64,000 nucleotides of DNA from Datura wrightii (taxonomy: Eukaryota; Streptophyta; Magnoliopsida; Solanales; Solanaceae): contig JASDFA010000006.1 in assembly GCA_035772735.1 (NCBI GenBank), positions 68,278,001 through 68,342,000 of the forward strand. The letters are read 5' to 3'. Below, in pieces: positions 1-11,584 of the stretch. The notes beneath the pieces were generated by a model. It saw only the letters and a list, made by a program, of their open reading frames with translations. It searched no databases and was not told the origin of the DNA. Position 1 is the first letter of the stretch. Each line of letters starts with the position of its first letter. The position numbers and the translations under genes were made by a program.

Positions 1-230
1 TCCTGCCCCGCGTCACGACGCTCAAAGTGTTTATATTGCTGCGTATCGCGCGCCTGGATGTGCCAACATGTGTGCGCATCGCGCCGGCAACTGTGGTGCG
101 TCTACTGCGCGTCACGCCAGGCCGTGCGGCATTCCTGCACCTCGCACCAGGCCTTGCTGCTTGGCCTTCGTGATGCCATCTGTGCTCGTCCAACAGTTTT
201 GCACCCCATTTTGACTTTTTAAGCTCAATT
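1..230. other. GC-rich island in the internal region of H
   Basis: The stretch is dense in CpG and in short words such as GCGTCACG, CATCGCGCC and GTATCGCGCG, and contrasts with AT-rich DNA on its right. It lies downstream (minus strand) of the hairpin at 296-320, the same relative place as the GC-rich hairpins of B at 42144-42280. No convincing reading frame is present. Confidence 0.5.
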
Positions 231-295
231 TTTGTTTGAAAGTCATGACCTATCATCTGCACACTTGAACAAACACATAAAAATAAAAAATTTAT

Positions 296-320
296 CTTGG
301 GTGGCCTCCCAAGTAGTGCC
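296..320 (-). promoter_or_regulatory. Conserved hairpin motif (AGGCMA loop) in H
   Basis: On the minus strand GGCACTA is followed directly by CTTGGG-AGGCCA-CCCAAG, a perfect 6-bp stem with a 6-base loop. The same arrangement occurs in B (42532-42556) and G (62552-62576). The function is unknown. It marks where the coding region should have ended, although here no coding region precedes it. Confidence 0.6.
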
Positions 321-518
321 TGATTTAACGTCGCTGCATGACACAGGTATCTTTATTACTCAGACTTCATCAAGATACCTGTTGAGATCGTGGTCACATC
401 TTGGCTGCTTGTTTCACCACTCTGCCCTGTGACACATCAGAAAATAAAAGAAAAACAAAAAATAGGAAATAAAAACTAAAAGTTAAACACAAGCAATTAA
501 TCTAATCCTATACTGTAT

Positions 519-536
519 TCCCCGGCAACGGCGCCA
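519..536 (-). other. Primer binding site of H, tRNA-Asp type
   Basis: The minus strand reads TGGCGCCGTTGCCGGGGA, complementary to the 3' end of plant tRNA-Asp(GTC) including CCA. It starts five bases inside the LTR end, the expected position for priming minus-strand DNA synthesis. Confidence 0.9.
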
Positions 537-541
537 CTTTT

Positions 542-1984
542 TGATAACACTCAAAATCACACCTCCTACTGAAGTATGAAGCGGACGTTGTCAATAAAGA
601 ACCCAACTAGAGGTTGGGGTCGATCCCGTAGGGAATATGGAAGTATATAGAAGAACACTAGTATTTAAGATTTTAAGTAATTTATATCCTAAAAGGGGGG
701 GGATTATAAAAGTAACAAGTAACAGTGTTGAAAAATTAAACGTTGATTCCAAATTAATGCAATTAACTAGGGTAAGTGTTCCCCATGGATTCTTGACTAC
801 TTCGGGTTTTACACTAGTGAGCTATCCTAATACTTTACTTGTAGGAGAGTTCATCCAAAAGACTGATTTGTCCCTATTGGATGACTATACTCAATCATCA
901 GGTCAGGTCTCATGAACAATTTCAATTTAACCATTATCAATTTGTTCAAAATTTAACTATCCTGCGATCACAACTCAAGTTAATACAATGATCATCAAAA
1001 TCAAAGCTTTATTGTAATTCTCTTTTCCTAATCTCTATCTCTCTAGGCTCAAGCAAGTAAGGAACTCAGGCATGTCCTAACGTTGTCCACCGTTAAGAAA
1101 CATTTAAGCATGAAGAGAATACAATAAAAGCATTTAGTATTGGTTTAGAATCATTTCGTGCAAACCCTAGTTCGTTAATTCACCATGATTTCCACAACCC
1201 TAATTGTGAAGATTTTAGCCTCTCATAATTATAAGTAAATTAATGGCATTCATAGACAAAAGCATAAATTAATACTCACAACGATGATAGGAAGAAACTC
1301 ACTTGATTATTGCAAATTCAAAAGAATAATTCAACAATATGTATCTCAATGGATTTTGGGAAAAATAGAACTTCTAATTTCAAGACTTTTATTCTTAAAT
1401 CATATCGCTAAACCTATTTCTCAACATCTCTGTTACAAAGAAATAAAAAGGTATTTTCAATAGTAGATTTATGCCTTCTTTGTTCTTTCATGGATTTAAT
1501 TTGGGATTTGAAGCCCCTTTTCCTAGTCGAATTGGGTTTTGACTTTTGGCTGTTGATCATTCTTGGCGTGTCGCGCGTTGCATCGAGCAGAAGGAATGGC
1601 GCCTTGCACCTGTTGTAGCGCTGGGAGGCCAGCGCCTTGCGCCTGGCATTGCGCCAAACTACTGCTTCTTCACACAGCTGGTAGCATGGACAGGCAGGCG
1701 ACTCGTGCCTCTGGTCGCGCAGGTGTAGTTGTACGCTGCGCTACTGGTCGCGCGTGCATGGAAGTGCACTCGTTTTTAGCCTTATTCTTGCTTCGTTTAT
1801 TCCATATTCTCCACATGTGTTTCAAAAGCCTCAAATACACCCAAATTTATCATTATTAGCTCTAAAAGCATCTAATCATGTGCATTAGCCATTTTCACAA
1901 ATGTATAATATAAACACATTCAAGCACACACAATTTATTCTCAATACATAGTAAAGTATGGGCAAAATCTGTCTAAGAAGTGCA
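542..1984 (-). repeat. 5' LTR of element H
   Basis: The minus-strand LTR begins TGCACTTCTTAGACAG at 1984 and ends GAGTGTTATCA at 542, five bases before the primer binding site. It therefore has the usual TG...CA ends and a length of about 1.44 kb. It contains the plus-strand phrase GTCGATCCCGTAGGGAA near 620-636, resembling the GTATCGATCCCACAGGGA phrase in the LTRs of B. A GC-rich island lies at about 1546-1760 in an otherwise AT-rich LTR. The outer end is inferred from the TGCA terminus because no second LTR is available for comparison. Confidence 0.65.
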
Positions 1985-2445
1985 TTAGTACGCCCTGTAG
2001 AAAATATAAATTGGAGTAGTTGTTTGTTTATTAAGTTGATTGCATGTTAAATTATATGTCATTAAGTGAACTAATCTTAGTCAGTCGATGATGCCTACCA
2101 GTATATGTGGTGTACTAATATTACCTTGCTACACCTTTTTGGTGTAGGTTGAAGCTTCAGGAATAATGCTGAGTACTCAGCATCAGTTTCCGTAATCTTT
2201 CTCCATAGATGAAGTTGTGCCATTTTATGTTGTCAAGTATTCTGTTAGAGCTCTTGTACCTGTCTAGGATAGATCTTGGGGAGTTATGGTTCGGAAGGAA
2301 AGTTTCATTATGATTTAGAAATATTTTGTATTATGCAAATATATCAGTATTTAATTTATCTTATACGTTGGGTTGGAAAGGGGTTCTACTATCAAGTTGA
2401 AATCGATGTAGGTGCCTGCACGACTCGCACATTTGGGTCATTTCA
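1985..2445 (+). repeat. 3'-terminal fragment of a chromovirus-type LTR
   Basis: The stretch contains the phrase GATGATGCCTACCAGTA near 2088, matching GATGTCTACCAGTACATT in the LTR of D near 10880. It ends with a run resembling the ends of that LTR class (GTGCCTGCACGACTCGC, then a CA end near 2445). It is about 460 bases long, with no second LTR and no primer binding site after it, so it is a truncated relic abutting the DUF4283-type fragment. Confidence 0.5.
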
Positions 2446-2976
2446 GATTAGAGGCATGCTGCTCATTATATACGACCCTGAGGATAATATTTTATCTCTG
2501 TCTTGAATCAATTTGAATTTCACAATGAAGAACTCCTCATCATGAAAGTATAACTCTGGATATGCCACCAAGTTCCATGTTCTAGGTTGGAATGTTCCCC
2601 TGTACAATATAAGGGCATTCCTCCATTTCTTAGTCAGCTCCTCCATCACCTGTATCTCCAATTGAACTGTCATCTTACCTTTCACCACAGTTAGTGGGTA
2701 AAACGTTAGGGGCTTAGCATTAGTAGCAGCTCAATTTTGGGATAATAACCCAAACCATTTCACCCGAGTATCCTTTAAGACTGGCATTCAGACCGTAATC
2801 TCAAATAGGGTAGTTTTCTCCTCCACACTCATATTGGCATCTGCAATTGTAATTTCCATGTCAATCACTCGAGTGTGTGTTGAAACCATCTCCTCTAGAA
2901 TATGGGTTTTCCTCTCTGCTGTGTTCACAGGTAGTGTAACCTCCCTTCTAGTCAGATCTGTTCTGGGGCAAGACAA
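2443..2976 (-). pseudogene. Decayed DUF4283-type ORF fragment (LINE ORF1-like)
   Basis: One minus-strand frame runs through this stretch with two in-frame TGA stops, near 2785-2787 and near 2737. The C-terminal half has the pattern of the DUF4283 domain, common in plant LINE ORF1 proteins and LINE-derived host fragments: a WRNALILY segment, WNLVAYPELYFHDE, then FIVKF and DRDKILSSG. The N-terminal part is polar and unrecognised. The frame ends at the LTR fragment on one side and loses definition above about 3120 on the other. No reverse transcriptase follows. I read it as a truncated LINE ORF1 or a captured DUF4283 fragment; the family call is from memory. Confidence 0.6.
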
Positions 2977-3199
2977 GGAGTGGCATCATAGGAGCTTTGA
3001 TGCCTTGTTTCCTCCTACTATCCACTATTCCATTAGATGTCATACTTTCCTCCTTTACAAAGCTTGTGAAGACCATGTTGTCGCTCATTGTAGGTACTTG
3101 TTCCTTCTAAGGTTCCCATGACCTCTTTTTGCCATGGAATTTGGCAGCGCACGTTAGCCGAGAGCTCTAATCCCTCTAGAATTATCATGTTCTTGAATC
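2977..3199. other. Unassigned spacer
   Basis: This may include the degraded upstream part of the DUF4283-type ORF. I see no other feature in it. Confidence 0.4.
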
Positions 3200-4262
3200 T
3201 TAGTCAACTACTTATATTGTTATGTAGCTCCATAAAGTTTTTTGAAAAAATATAATAAAATAATAATAATTTTCATGTGAAATTAAACGACAAACATCCA
3301 TGGATTTTCTTTTTCTGAATATTTTTTATAGTTTTCGCGCATTTTTGCGTGAAAAGTAGCCGACGAAAATATGTCGATTTTATGTTTTAAAAAGTTCATT
3401 GAAAAAACCAATATGATCCCTCGACTTTTCACATTTTTAAATAATATGTACTATAGTTCTAAAAGTATCGTGATATAATGTATTATCTATATTAAAAGAC
3501 CAAAAATATCTATTTTGACTAATAGGAAAAGTTTGTGTTTAGTTAAATATTACAAGAAGTAAAATCAAGTTTTATCAATAATTGAATACAAAAATTTCAG
3601 CTTTCTCATCTTGAAATTGGGTAACTAAAAGGATGAGACTGTCTAGTGACAGATTTATTTAGAGACTTGATTACAGATTCATATTATAGTATTAATTTAA
3701 AATTATCATACAAATTCATAAATTTTAATTTCTAAATCTGCTTCTGAATTTATCTAAACAATTATTGAATTAAGTTTTTAATGAGTATTGTTTCTTTTGA
3801 TGAAACTAATATTCTCTTTTAAAAAGAAATCAATTCTCATTGGATTATTTAAGAGAATAAATAGTAACTAGTAATATTTTCATTTTTCAAAATTAAATGT
3901 TCTATTATATTATTAATACCAAGAGCAATCTAGAATAGATAATGACAGACTTGTGAAGAAAGCACTAAAACTCAACTATTATATAAGTATAATAATTATT
4001 CAGTAAAATAGTCAAAATGAGAGCTAGATCGTGCTAAATTTATTTTTTGTGACGAATTATGAATTTGAGACGCATAATCAACTATAACATCACACCCTTT
4101 AAGGATGTGGCTCTTTCTCTAACTCTATGTAAATGCAAAATGCTTAGTACTTTAGGTTTTTTTCTTAATGTGTGACTTTCCAATTTTGAAAATAGAAAGT
4201 AAGACAATTTTGCACTGTTCACTTTCTAAAAGAAGACTAATTTGATAATAGCAAGTAGGACC
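3200..4262 (+). repeat. Dispersed repeat R, copy 1
   Basis: This AT-rich, noncoding stretch is recognisably similar to 8360-8884 plus 47740-48120 (copy 2) and to 58928-59985 (copy 3), all in the same orientation. Shared landmarks in order are CAACTACTTATATTGTTATG near 3204, TTGCGTGAAAAGTA near 3346, ACTAAAAGGATG near 3622, CTAAATCTGCTTCT near 3733 and ACTATAACATCACACCCTTT near 4081. No LTR, terminal inverted repeat or ORF was seen. It may be an old nonautonomous transposon or a locally duplicated intergenic segment. Confidence 0.6.
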
Positions 4263-4814
4263 TCATTTAATGATAAATTATTTTAAAAATCTATTAATTA
4301 TTAGTTATTTAACATTAAATAACGTTGAATCTCATATCTAGTTAATCTTAATTTTCTTTTGTTGTACTGGGTTTTTTCGGTGTATTGTTTATTGCCTTTA
4401 GATGTGTAAGTGTCTCCACAGAACAAAAATGAAATTTAAAATAAAAATTTGTGAAATAACTCTATCACCAAATAGTAAAAATTCAATGGTAATTTTATTT
4501 AATAATAAATTATTTTTAAAACTCTATATATTATGAGTTATTTAGTAATAATTAATGACAAACATTATAACTGATTTAGTTTTTAAATTAAATTATTTTT
4601 AAAATACGAAAAATATTGCTTAATCTGGTTGCGTATATGCGAAATCTTCACTTCTTTCATCAGAGGCGACACTAGTTAAAGAAGGAGCTTTCTTTTAAGA
4701 AAAAATAATAAGAACATAGCGTCACATAGATTATAATGATTGGAGAAAATATGTATCTTATTAATTCATACACCTTAAATAATTATTTTTTACATGTAGA
4801 AAAACTCATTTATT
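4263..4814. other. AT-rich spacer with a small internal duplication
   Basis: Two related segments of about 55 bases (near 4265-4320 and 4495-4550) share AATAAATTATTTT and GAGTTATTTA-type words. I see no coding frame or RNA gene. Confidence 0.4.
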
Positions 4815-7392
4815 TACAACAACCAGCCCGTCATTATGGGGAAATTAAGTAAAAAATAACCTATTTTCACCTAAGTACATGGTAAGAAGTGTTGGGATGT
4901 TGGATGTAAGACTTCTGTCTAAGGGATGGGAAATGTCTAGGAAAATCCGAGCTACTGGCTAATGGGGACCCCTGCATCGGTGAGAGACCCACTCCAGCAA
5001 GACTGTCATGATAGGTCGGAGATCCACCATAGTGGGGAGGAGAGTTGCCTATCGGGTCCACCATGGAAAGGCCCTAACCACCATCGCGGGTCCACTGCAG
5101 TGGAAAATTTATCGTTGTAGTGGATGACAGGAGGCAGTGATAGTTTTAAGTTAGAATTTCGGGGTTTTTCACCACATTACTCTAACACACAAGAGCAGAA
5201 GGGTGATTATCAGAAGGAAAACCAGTTTCTTCTTCCCAAGGTAAGGTTTATGCATTGTCTTTCCCTCATTCGATTCTCTAACACCCTATAATCAAAGAGT
5301 AGGCTTTAATGGTGAGTTATTAGATAAGAACCGTAGGTTTGTGAAACTAAGGCTAAATGAATAAGAATAGTTGAGTGTTGATTTTCTAGGCCTAAAAGTG
5401 AGTAATTAACACTTCCTAGGGCGAATATGGTTGTAGAATTTCATCTATGTGATAGTTCAAAACTAGAACTAGGTGAAATTGAGACCTTTACCCTTAAAAA
5501 CTGCATTGAAAGGGTTTGAGGGAGTAGAAACTCCATGAACTAGACTAGGATGATTATTGTGGGATGTTTTGAAGACTTAAACCATAGGTAACGAAGTGGA
5601 CCATGATAATAGGTAGAATGGGGTTGTTTTGAATTCCTAATACCCTTGATCGAAGAAGTAGACTAGACTATTAAATTATCCTTTAATTTCTTGTTTCTAG
5701 ATTTCAAATGTTCGGAAGCATTGAGAAATGGCAAAGCTTCCGTAGAGTAGCTACATATTCCAGTTCTTCGGTTGAGGTAGGTTATAATTTTTTAAGGATT
5801 TAGACTTTAGATAATGACTTGTATGTATGTGGAATGTATACTTAGTTGGTCTTCATACACTAATTGATGCTAAATTATGATAAAATTATTGTATGATGGC
5901 TCAAAACATGGGATGTGATTGTTTGGAACTATTAGTATGAATATATGGCACATTGCAATGTTCGATGTGTCTCTTTCTTACTTATTATATGAGTGGTTAA
6001 TTTGTGATGACCAAACCCAAGAAGAATATATATGAGTGGTTAATTAGTGATGAGTGAACTCAGGAAGGTTAGGGTAGATTGATGCCTCGAACGGTCATGT
6101 GAATAGGCTAATTTGGATGGATATAGAACAAGAAGATATGGGTGGAAAACATGTTTTATCCTGAATGAGAGGCTTGTGCCCGAGGTGTTCATCCGTGTGA
6201 GTGATTATTATATTATTAGCTCGTGTCTGAGAGGAGCATCTGGACAAGTAGATGACTGGGAGTGGGTACCGAGCTAGTACATTACATGAATTTCTAGAGT
6301 CCTCTGCTGGTCATGACTGAAAGGGAAAATATAAGATCCTCTGACATATGTGTACAGTGATATTCCGTGTGAGTGTGTATGGCAATATGACAGGGGTTTG
6401 TCCTCGACGCGTTATCAATGGTATGATATCGAAGGAGAGTTGAAGTATGAGGATTTGTTTGAAAATATAAGAATCGTGTGAAACTGGGATGCTTGAATGT
6501 GTAGTTATATGTGGATTTTACTATTGTTGTATTTGTTTATGAATTGTCTTATACTTGTAGAGTTATGTATGAATTTGTGAAGAGTTGATGAATTGGTTGT
6601 TGAGGACTCAGTTGTATAACTCATGTGATAAGTTGATCGTTGAGTTTTAGCTCTACACAGACCTGTTCGGAGTTGATGAACTGATTGTGAGAAATCTAAG
6701 GTTTTAGCTTGGTTGAGTGACTACCTACGCAGTACTATTGCAGCGGTATTCTTACTATTGCCACAAGACCGCTTCTGCGGTCTTACCACCACTATATCGA
6801 GGCCTAATCTAGTGAGCAGACCAACTTTAAACCATACTCTGGATGATTCTAGAATTCGTGTTATTTGTTGATTATCTGTTTTAGTGAATATATGTTTTTA
6901 TTTTACATGTATATTCGTTATTATTTAATGTCGGCCGATGATGTCTACCAATACATTGTGTCATACTGATACTACTGATGCACCTATTTTCTGAGTGCAG
7001 ATTGTGTCCCATAAAGTTCTTCTCCACCCCACTTCTAGTGGCCAACAACAATTTGATCTAAGGGTGAGCTGGATACCTTCTTAGGCTACTGCAAATTCTC
7101 CTTAGAAGATGTTTTTGATTTCAGACACTGATTTCTGTTTTATTTTATTTCCACTACTTTTAGGCAATCTCTATGTTAGAGTCCTCCATAGATGACTTTC
7201 AAACTCTAGGGATGCAATATATTGATGTTGTTAGCATTTTCTTTATTTATTCCAAAAACTTTCGCATATTCCTTTAACAACGCTTATTTTATAATAGCAA
7301 TATTAAAATGGGTTGAATTAATTAGGATGCATGGTTCGCCTATTGGGAGGATTAATGTGGATGCCAATCACGCCCATTTGGCCTTTTCTAAG
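4815..7392 (+). repeat. Solo LTR E, related to the LTRs of D
   Basis: The left end (ACAACAACCAGCCCGTCATT near 4815) resembles the start of D's 3' LTR (TGTAACAACCCC at 35498). The right end resembles the D LTR end (GTGGATGCCAATCACGCCCA near 7361). Between them the order of landmarks matches D: a GC-rich island (about 4970-5125), TTTTTCACCACATTACTCTAA near 5164, GTAGAAACTCCATGAACTAG near 5526 and CGGCCGATGATGTCTACCA near 6932. No internal region follows, so it is a solo or doubly truncated LTR. It is clearly more diverged than D's two LTRs are from each other, and no TSD is recognisable. Confidence 0.6.
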
Positions 7393-7667
7393 TACCCAAA
7401 CATAGTATGATGAGCACCTTAAATGAAAGAGTTTCTTTACACACACAAAACACATGTTAATAAGTAATAGTAGAAGGTGAAAAGAATGCATATTTTAAAA
7501 AATCAAATTGATAAGCGAAATAAAGCAATATTCCTATGAATGAAACTACTTGAAAATTCACAGGAACTAAACTTACTACTCTTAACCTATGAATCTTAAA
7601 GACATTAATTAACCTAAAGATCACAAATATGTAGTCATCAATTAAAATATTGATCCATCACTGTATT
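7393..7667. other. Unassigned AT-rich stretch downstream of relic F
   Basis: It could hold the 3' untranslated part of the minus-strand gene relic at 7668-8019. I see no ORF or repeat in it. Confidence 0.3.
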
Positions 7668-8019
7668 CTATTTTTTAGGTGGTGATGGAATTGGGTGGAT
7701 GCATGAACGACCATGGATAATAAGAAAACTTAGGATGAAAACCGCAACTGGCATCAGAAGATGAATAAATGGCCATGAATGAGGATGGAAACCACCAGCA
7801 TGTATTGGACGTTGAACAAATGGCCGTGGACATAGCCATAGATGAGGATGAAACCCTGGGTACCACCAACCCTTAGCTTCTATAGTAGCACTTTCAAATA
7901 TAGCTTGGGTAGTAGCACATTCTGGTATAGAATCAGATTTCTCACTTGAACACATAAGTTGACAAGTAGACAAATGCAAATGACAAGACAAGACTAACAA
8001 GGCAATTTTTCTTTGCGAT
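7668..8019 (-). pseudogene. Relic F: small His/Pro/Trp-rich secreted-protein-like gene
   Basis: The minus strand has a TATA box (8088-8096), a leader of about 70 bases, then ATCGCAAAG at 8019, one base away from an ATG start. That frame encodes a basic start followed by a hydrophobic stretch (LVSLVLSFAFVYL) typical of a signal peptide, and stops soon after. A neighbouring frame continues with a region rich in FHPH, WP and PP words (residues WWYPGFHPH, GGFHPHSWPF), and a third frame carries GFHPKFSYYPW. The motif is thus spread over three frames. I read it as a short secreted repeat-rich protein gene broken by a lost start and two frameshifts. I do not recognise the family. No ATG-started version of the main frame exists. 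Confidence 0.4.
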
Positions 8020-8087
8020 GATTAATAGTAGTGAAAAAATAATTTTGTTGTACTCTTAAGATGAAATATGAAGCTTAGTGTAGTAGG

Positions 8088-8096
8088 TATTTATAG
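8088..8096 (-). promoter_or_regulatory. TATA box upstream of relic F
   Basis: CTATAAATA on the minus strand, about 70 bases before the lost start codon, at a spacing normal for a plant TATA promoter. Confidence 0.45.
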
Positions 8097-8359
8097 AGTA
8101 AAATTCATTTGGCTTAGGAGAGTTTTTAAGTTAATCAACTGCATATTTGATATTTTTAATTCATCTTAATCATAAGTAAAATTTGTGTATAATAGAATTC
8201 TTGAAATAAAAATAAAGAACAAAAGATAACAGACAAAGAGAGAGTTTGCTTGAACATAATCTCTTTACCACTCTAATTCACGTGAGAGACAAAGTAATTT
8301 TTATGGATGAGAATAAGCATGATACTTAAATTTTAGTAGAAACTAAATAATTATATGGG
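8097..8359. other. Spacer between relic F and repeat copy R2
   Basis: AT-rich sequence that would be the upstream region of relic F. No further motif is supported. Confidence 0.3.
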
Positions 8360-8889
8360 ATGTGGAATTACAAGAGTATTATGGGGTAACAACTTAATTA
8401 CTTATGCTGTTATGTAGCTCCATTAAGTTTTTTTTTAAAACAAGTATAACAAATAATAATAATTTCACGCAAATTAACCAATGAACATCCACCTATTTTT
8501 TTGAAAAAATAATTTTTTTATAGTTTTCGTGTAGTGTAGCGTGAAAAGTAATAGATGAAAACATGCCAATTTTATTTTTTTTAAATTGACAAATTATTAT
8601 TTTTTCTCTGTGAAAGTTCATTGACAAAATCAATGGAGTCCCTTGATTTTAGTCCGTATATTTTTCACGTTCTTTTGGATTGTTAATATAATTGTAAAAT
8701 TATCTTAATACAATTTATTTTCAATAAAGTAAAAAAACATATATTTTGACTAATCGAAGAAAACATATGTTTAATTAACTATTACAAGAACTTAAATTAA
8801 ATTTTTATAAATATTTAAATGTCAAAAGTTCAACTTTTCCATCTTGAAATTGGGTAATTAAAAGGATGAAACTTTATATAGATGCATAT
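8360..8889 (+). repeat. Dispersed repeat R, copy 2, left half
   Basis: It matches copies 1 and 3 from about GTGGAATTACAAGAGTATT onward. It is cut at 8889 by insertion of D and resumes at 47735. The TSD CATAT (8885-8889 and 47735-47739) shows it was one continuous unit. Confidence 0.65.
8885..8889. repeat. TSD of D, left copy (CATAT)
   Basis: CATAT directly before the LTR start; it matches 47735-47739. Confidence 0.85.
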
Positions 8890-11323
8890 TCTAACGACTC
8901 CTCCAATTGTTATGGGATAGTTAGGGCCTTAGCACCCTCCTAGAAGTCTCCAAAGTGGAAGTAAGCTAATAAAAACTCAAAAATGGGGTAGTTAAAAATT
9001 ATAATGTATCTAATATGGTGGTTAATTGAACGTGTATTGTGTCCGGTTAGGGGATAACCTAGTGAACTAAACCTCTGTATAAAATTCTGAGACTATGAAT
9101 GAATTCGTAGAACTATTTTATAGTTAGATGAATATTTGCAGTTTGATATGGTCTTAATAAAAGAATTATATTTTGTGATGGAAAAATATGTAGTTTTAGG
9201 GAGCTACAGGTTAGCACAGCACCGTTGCGGCAGCAGGATTCCCGTTGCATTGAGACAGTCATAATTGCCGAAGTGCCTATGTAGCGGTGGTAGAGAAGTC
9301 GTCCAGGTATACCATCGCGAGGCATAGTTTGCTATAGTGGATCCATTGTAGCAGATGATGCAAGGCAAAATGCTTGTTTAAGTGAGAATTTTAGGGTTTT
9401 TCACCTCATTACTCTTAGGCACGAAATCTAAGAACTAAGGGAGATTTTTCAAGAGCAAATAACTTCCACTCCCAAGGAAAGAAATTTTCATCAACTCTTT
9501 CACCCATCATCCCCTAACCTCTTAGGATCGTTGATGATTCACAAATAGTAGAATGTGGGTTAAAATCCTAGAATTGTGATCACTAGTCTAATTCGCATGG
9601 GTATGATTAGGTCTTGATTTCTAACCTTCTGGGTTGCTAAATTACACTTCTTGGTGAATGTGATTGCACTAGTTCACCAATATGATAACTTGAGACCTTT
9701 AGCATTAAAAGTTTCTTGAAAAGGGTTTGAGGGAGTAGAAACTCCATGAACTATGTAGGAATGACATTGTGGGATTAGATTTTGAAGACTTAAACCATTG
9801 TAACGAATTGGACCTAGATAATAGGTAGAATGGGATGGGTTTGAATTTCCAAGCCCTTTATTAAAGAAGTACACTATTGAGTGTTCTTTATTTGCTTGTT
9901 GTTAGACTTTGAATGTTTGGAGGCGTCGAGAAAAAGCAAAGCTCCCACAAAGTAGCTTGCTCATTCTAGTTCTTCGGTTGAGGTAGATTACAATTTTATA
10001 TGGAGTTAGACTTTGTTTAATGCCTTATATGTGTTATGACTTGATGAGCGTCCTTGATTGGTATTCAAACATTGTTGTGATAGAGACTATTTTGACTTGT
10101 CTAAACTATTTTAATGAGTCCTGAATTTGTCTAAGTTCATGGATATTAATCATGATTTTAAAGTACAAATGTAACAAGTAAAATGTACTTATTATTTGTC
10201 TTATTTGATGACTTATTTGAGAATGTATTAATATATGCTGGTAATGTTTGGGTAGGACACTATTATCTTGAGATGAGAGGCTAGTATCTGATGGGAGTAT
10301 CCAGATGAGCGACTGAGTATTGATTTGGTGATACACTATTATTTTGAGATGAGTGGCTCGAGTCTGAAGGGAGCACCCAGATGAATGACTAATTCTTGTA
10401 TCTCGTGTCAGAAGGAAGCATCGAGATGAGAAGATGAGTGGGAGTAGATACCACGACGGTACAGTAAATAAATTTCTAGAGTCCCCTATGGGTCATGACT
10501 GGAAGGACAAATATAAGACCCTTTAGCATATTTGTACAGATATGACACTGATTAGTGACTGACATGAGACTTGTTTGGTACATATGTGAAACTGATGAGA
10601 TATAGAGCTAACTAGTTGTATGTTTAGTAGGGACATGATTTCCTTTGCATTTACTGTGACTTGCTTACATTGTAAACTTGTGACATTTTACTATTTGATT
10701 TTGAGGATCATTTATTTACCTGTTGATTATCAATGTTAGGCAAGATGATGTGAATATGATTGTTTACCATTAATTGTTACCTAGATTTATGAGTTTGATG
10801 ATTTTCATGTATGATTTGGTGTCTCTTGCTTTCTTGTTGAGTTATATCATATTTACTCATTATTATTCATTGTCAGCCTATGATGTCTACCAGTACATTA
10901 TGTTTGAACTGATGCTATTTCTGTACCTCTTTTCATTAAGTGTAGATTGTGATCCAGGAAGCTCTTTGAAGCCACATCTTTAAAGCTAGTACCGACTGAT
11001 CTAAGGGTGAGTTTACATTCTCTAGGCTACTGCAGATCTTCTTGATGATGTATATATATTCATTCAGACACTCACTATGATATTCTCTTTATTTATTCTT
11101 AGACATTTTTAGTTAGAGTCTTATATAATAACTTTCGAATCTTTAGGGCTGTAATAGATAATTCCGTTATTATTTCATTATTGTTATTTTGAAGTCTTTT
11201 GCTATTGATTTCATGAGTATTTTTATTGATTTCAAATGTATTCTTAAATGGATGAGTTAGTTGGAAAATAATGGTTTGCCCACTAAAGGGTCAGTGTTGA
11301 TCATGGCCACTTGGATCATAACA
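8890..11323 (+). repeat. 5' LTR of D
   Basis: About 2.43 kb, aligned by eye along its whole length with the split 3' LTR. It starts TCTAACGACTCC where the 3' LTR has TGTAACAACCCC, so the terminal TG has mutated, and it ends in ACA. A GC-rich island with GTTGCGG and CATCGCGAGG words lies at about 9215-9330, upstream of the shared TTTTTCACCTCATTACTCTTA phrase near 9397. Confidence 0.85.
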
Positions 11324-11329
11324 AAAGTT

Positions 11330-11342
11330 GGTATCAGAGCCC
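11330..11342 (+). other. Primer binding site of D, initiator tRNA-Met type
   Basis: TGGTATCAGAGCC, six bases after the LTR end; complementary to the 3' end of plant initiator tRNA-Met. Confidence 0.85.
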
Positions 11343-11584
11343 TAGATTCATCGATCTTATTGTACAAGGATATGTATAGTAGAGTCTTGCGAAATAGTAC
11401 ATAGACATTGGTACTACTTTTTGAGAGGCTATAAGGAACCAGAAAAACTCATTTCTTTCTTTCGTTCATGCTACTAATTGATTTCAATTGATATCTGGTG
11501 ATTCAAATTTTTATCTAACATTCTTCATTCTTTTCTCTGACGAATGATTAGGAAATGATCAAGACGAGTCATAGAAGAGGTACC

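Larger units (their letters stand above)
1..1984 (-). mobile_element. Element H: 5' part of an Athila-type LTR retrotransposon derivative
   Basis: Read on the minus strand, the order is LTR (1984-542), a tRNA-Asp-type primer binding site (536-519), a short AT-rich stretch with a conserved hairpin (320-296), and a GC-rich island (230-1). The hairpin normally sits after the coding block in the related elements B and G of this window. Here it lies only about 200 bases from the primer binding site, so gag and pol are absent. The rest of the element, including the 3' LTR and left TSD, is off the left edge. The assignment to the Athila-type lineage rests on the primer site and hairpin, not on any protein. 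Confidence 0.75.

Noticed and set aside
519..536. Considered as part of a real tRNA-Asp gene (also 45081-45098 and 61384-61401)
   Set aside because: Only 18 bases match the tRNA 3' end and each lies next to an LTR. No cloverleaf or anticodon arm precedes it.
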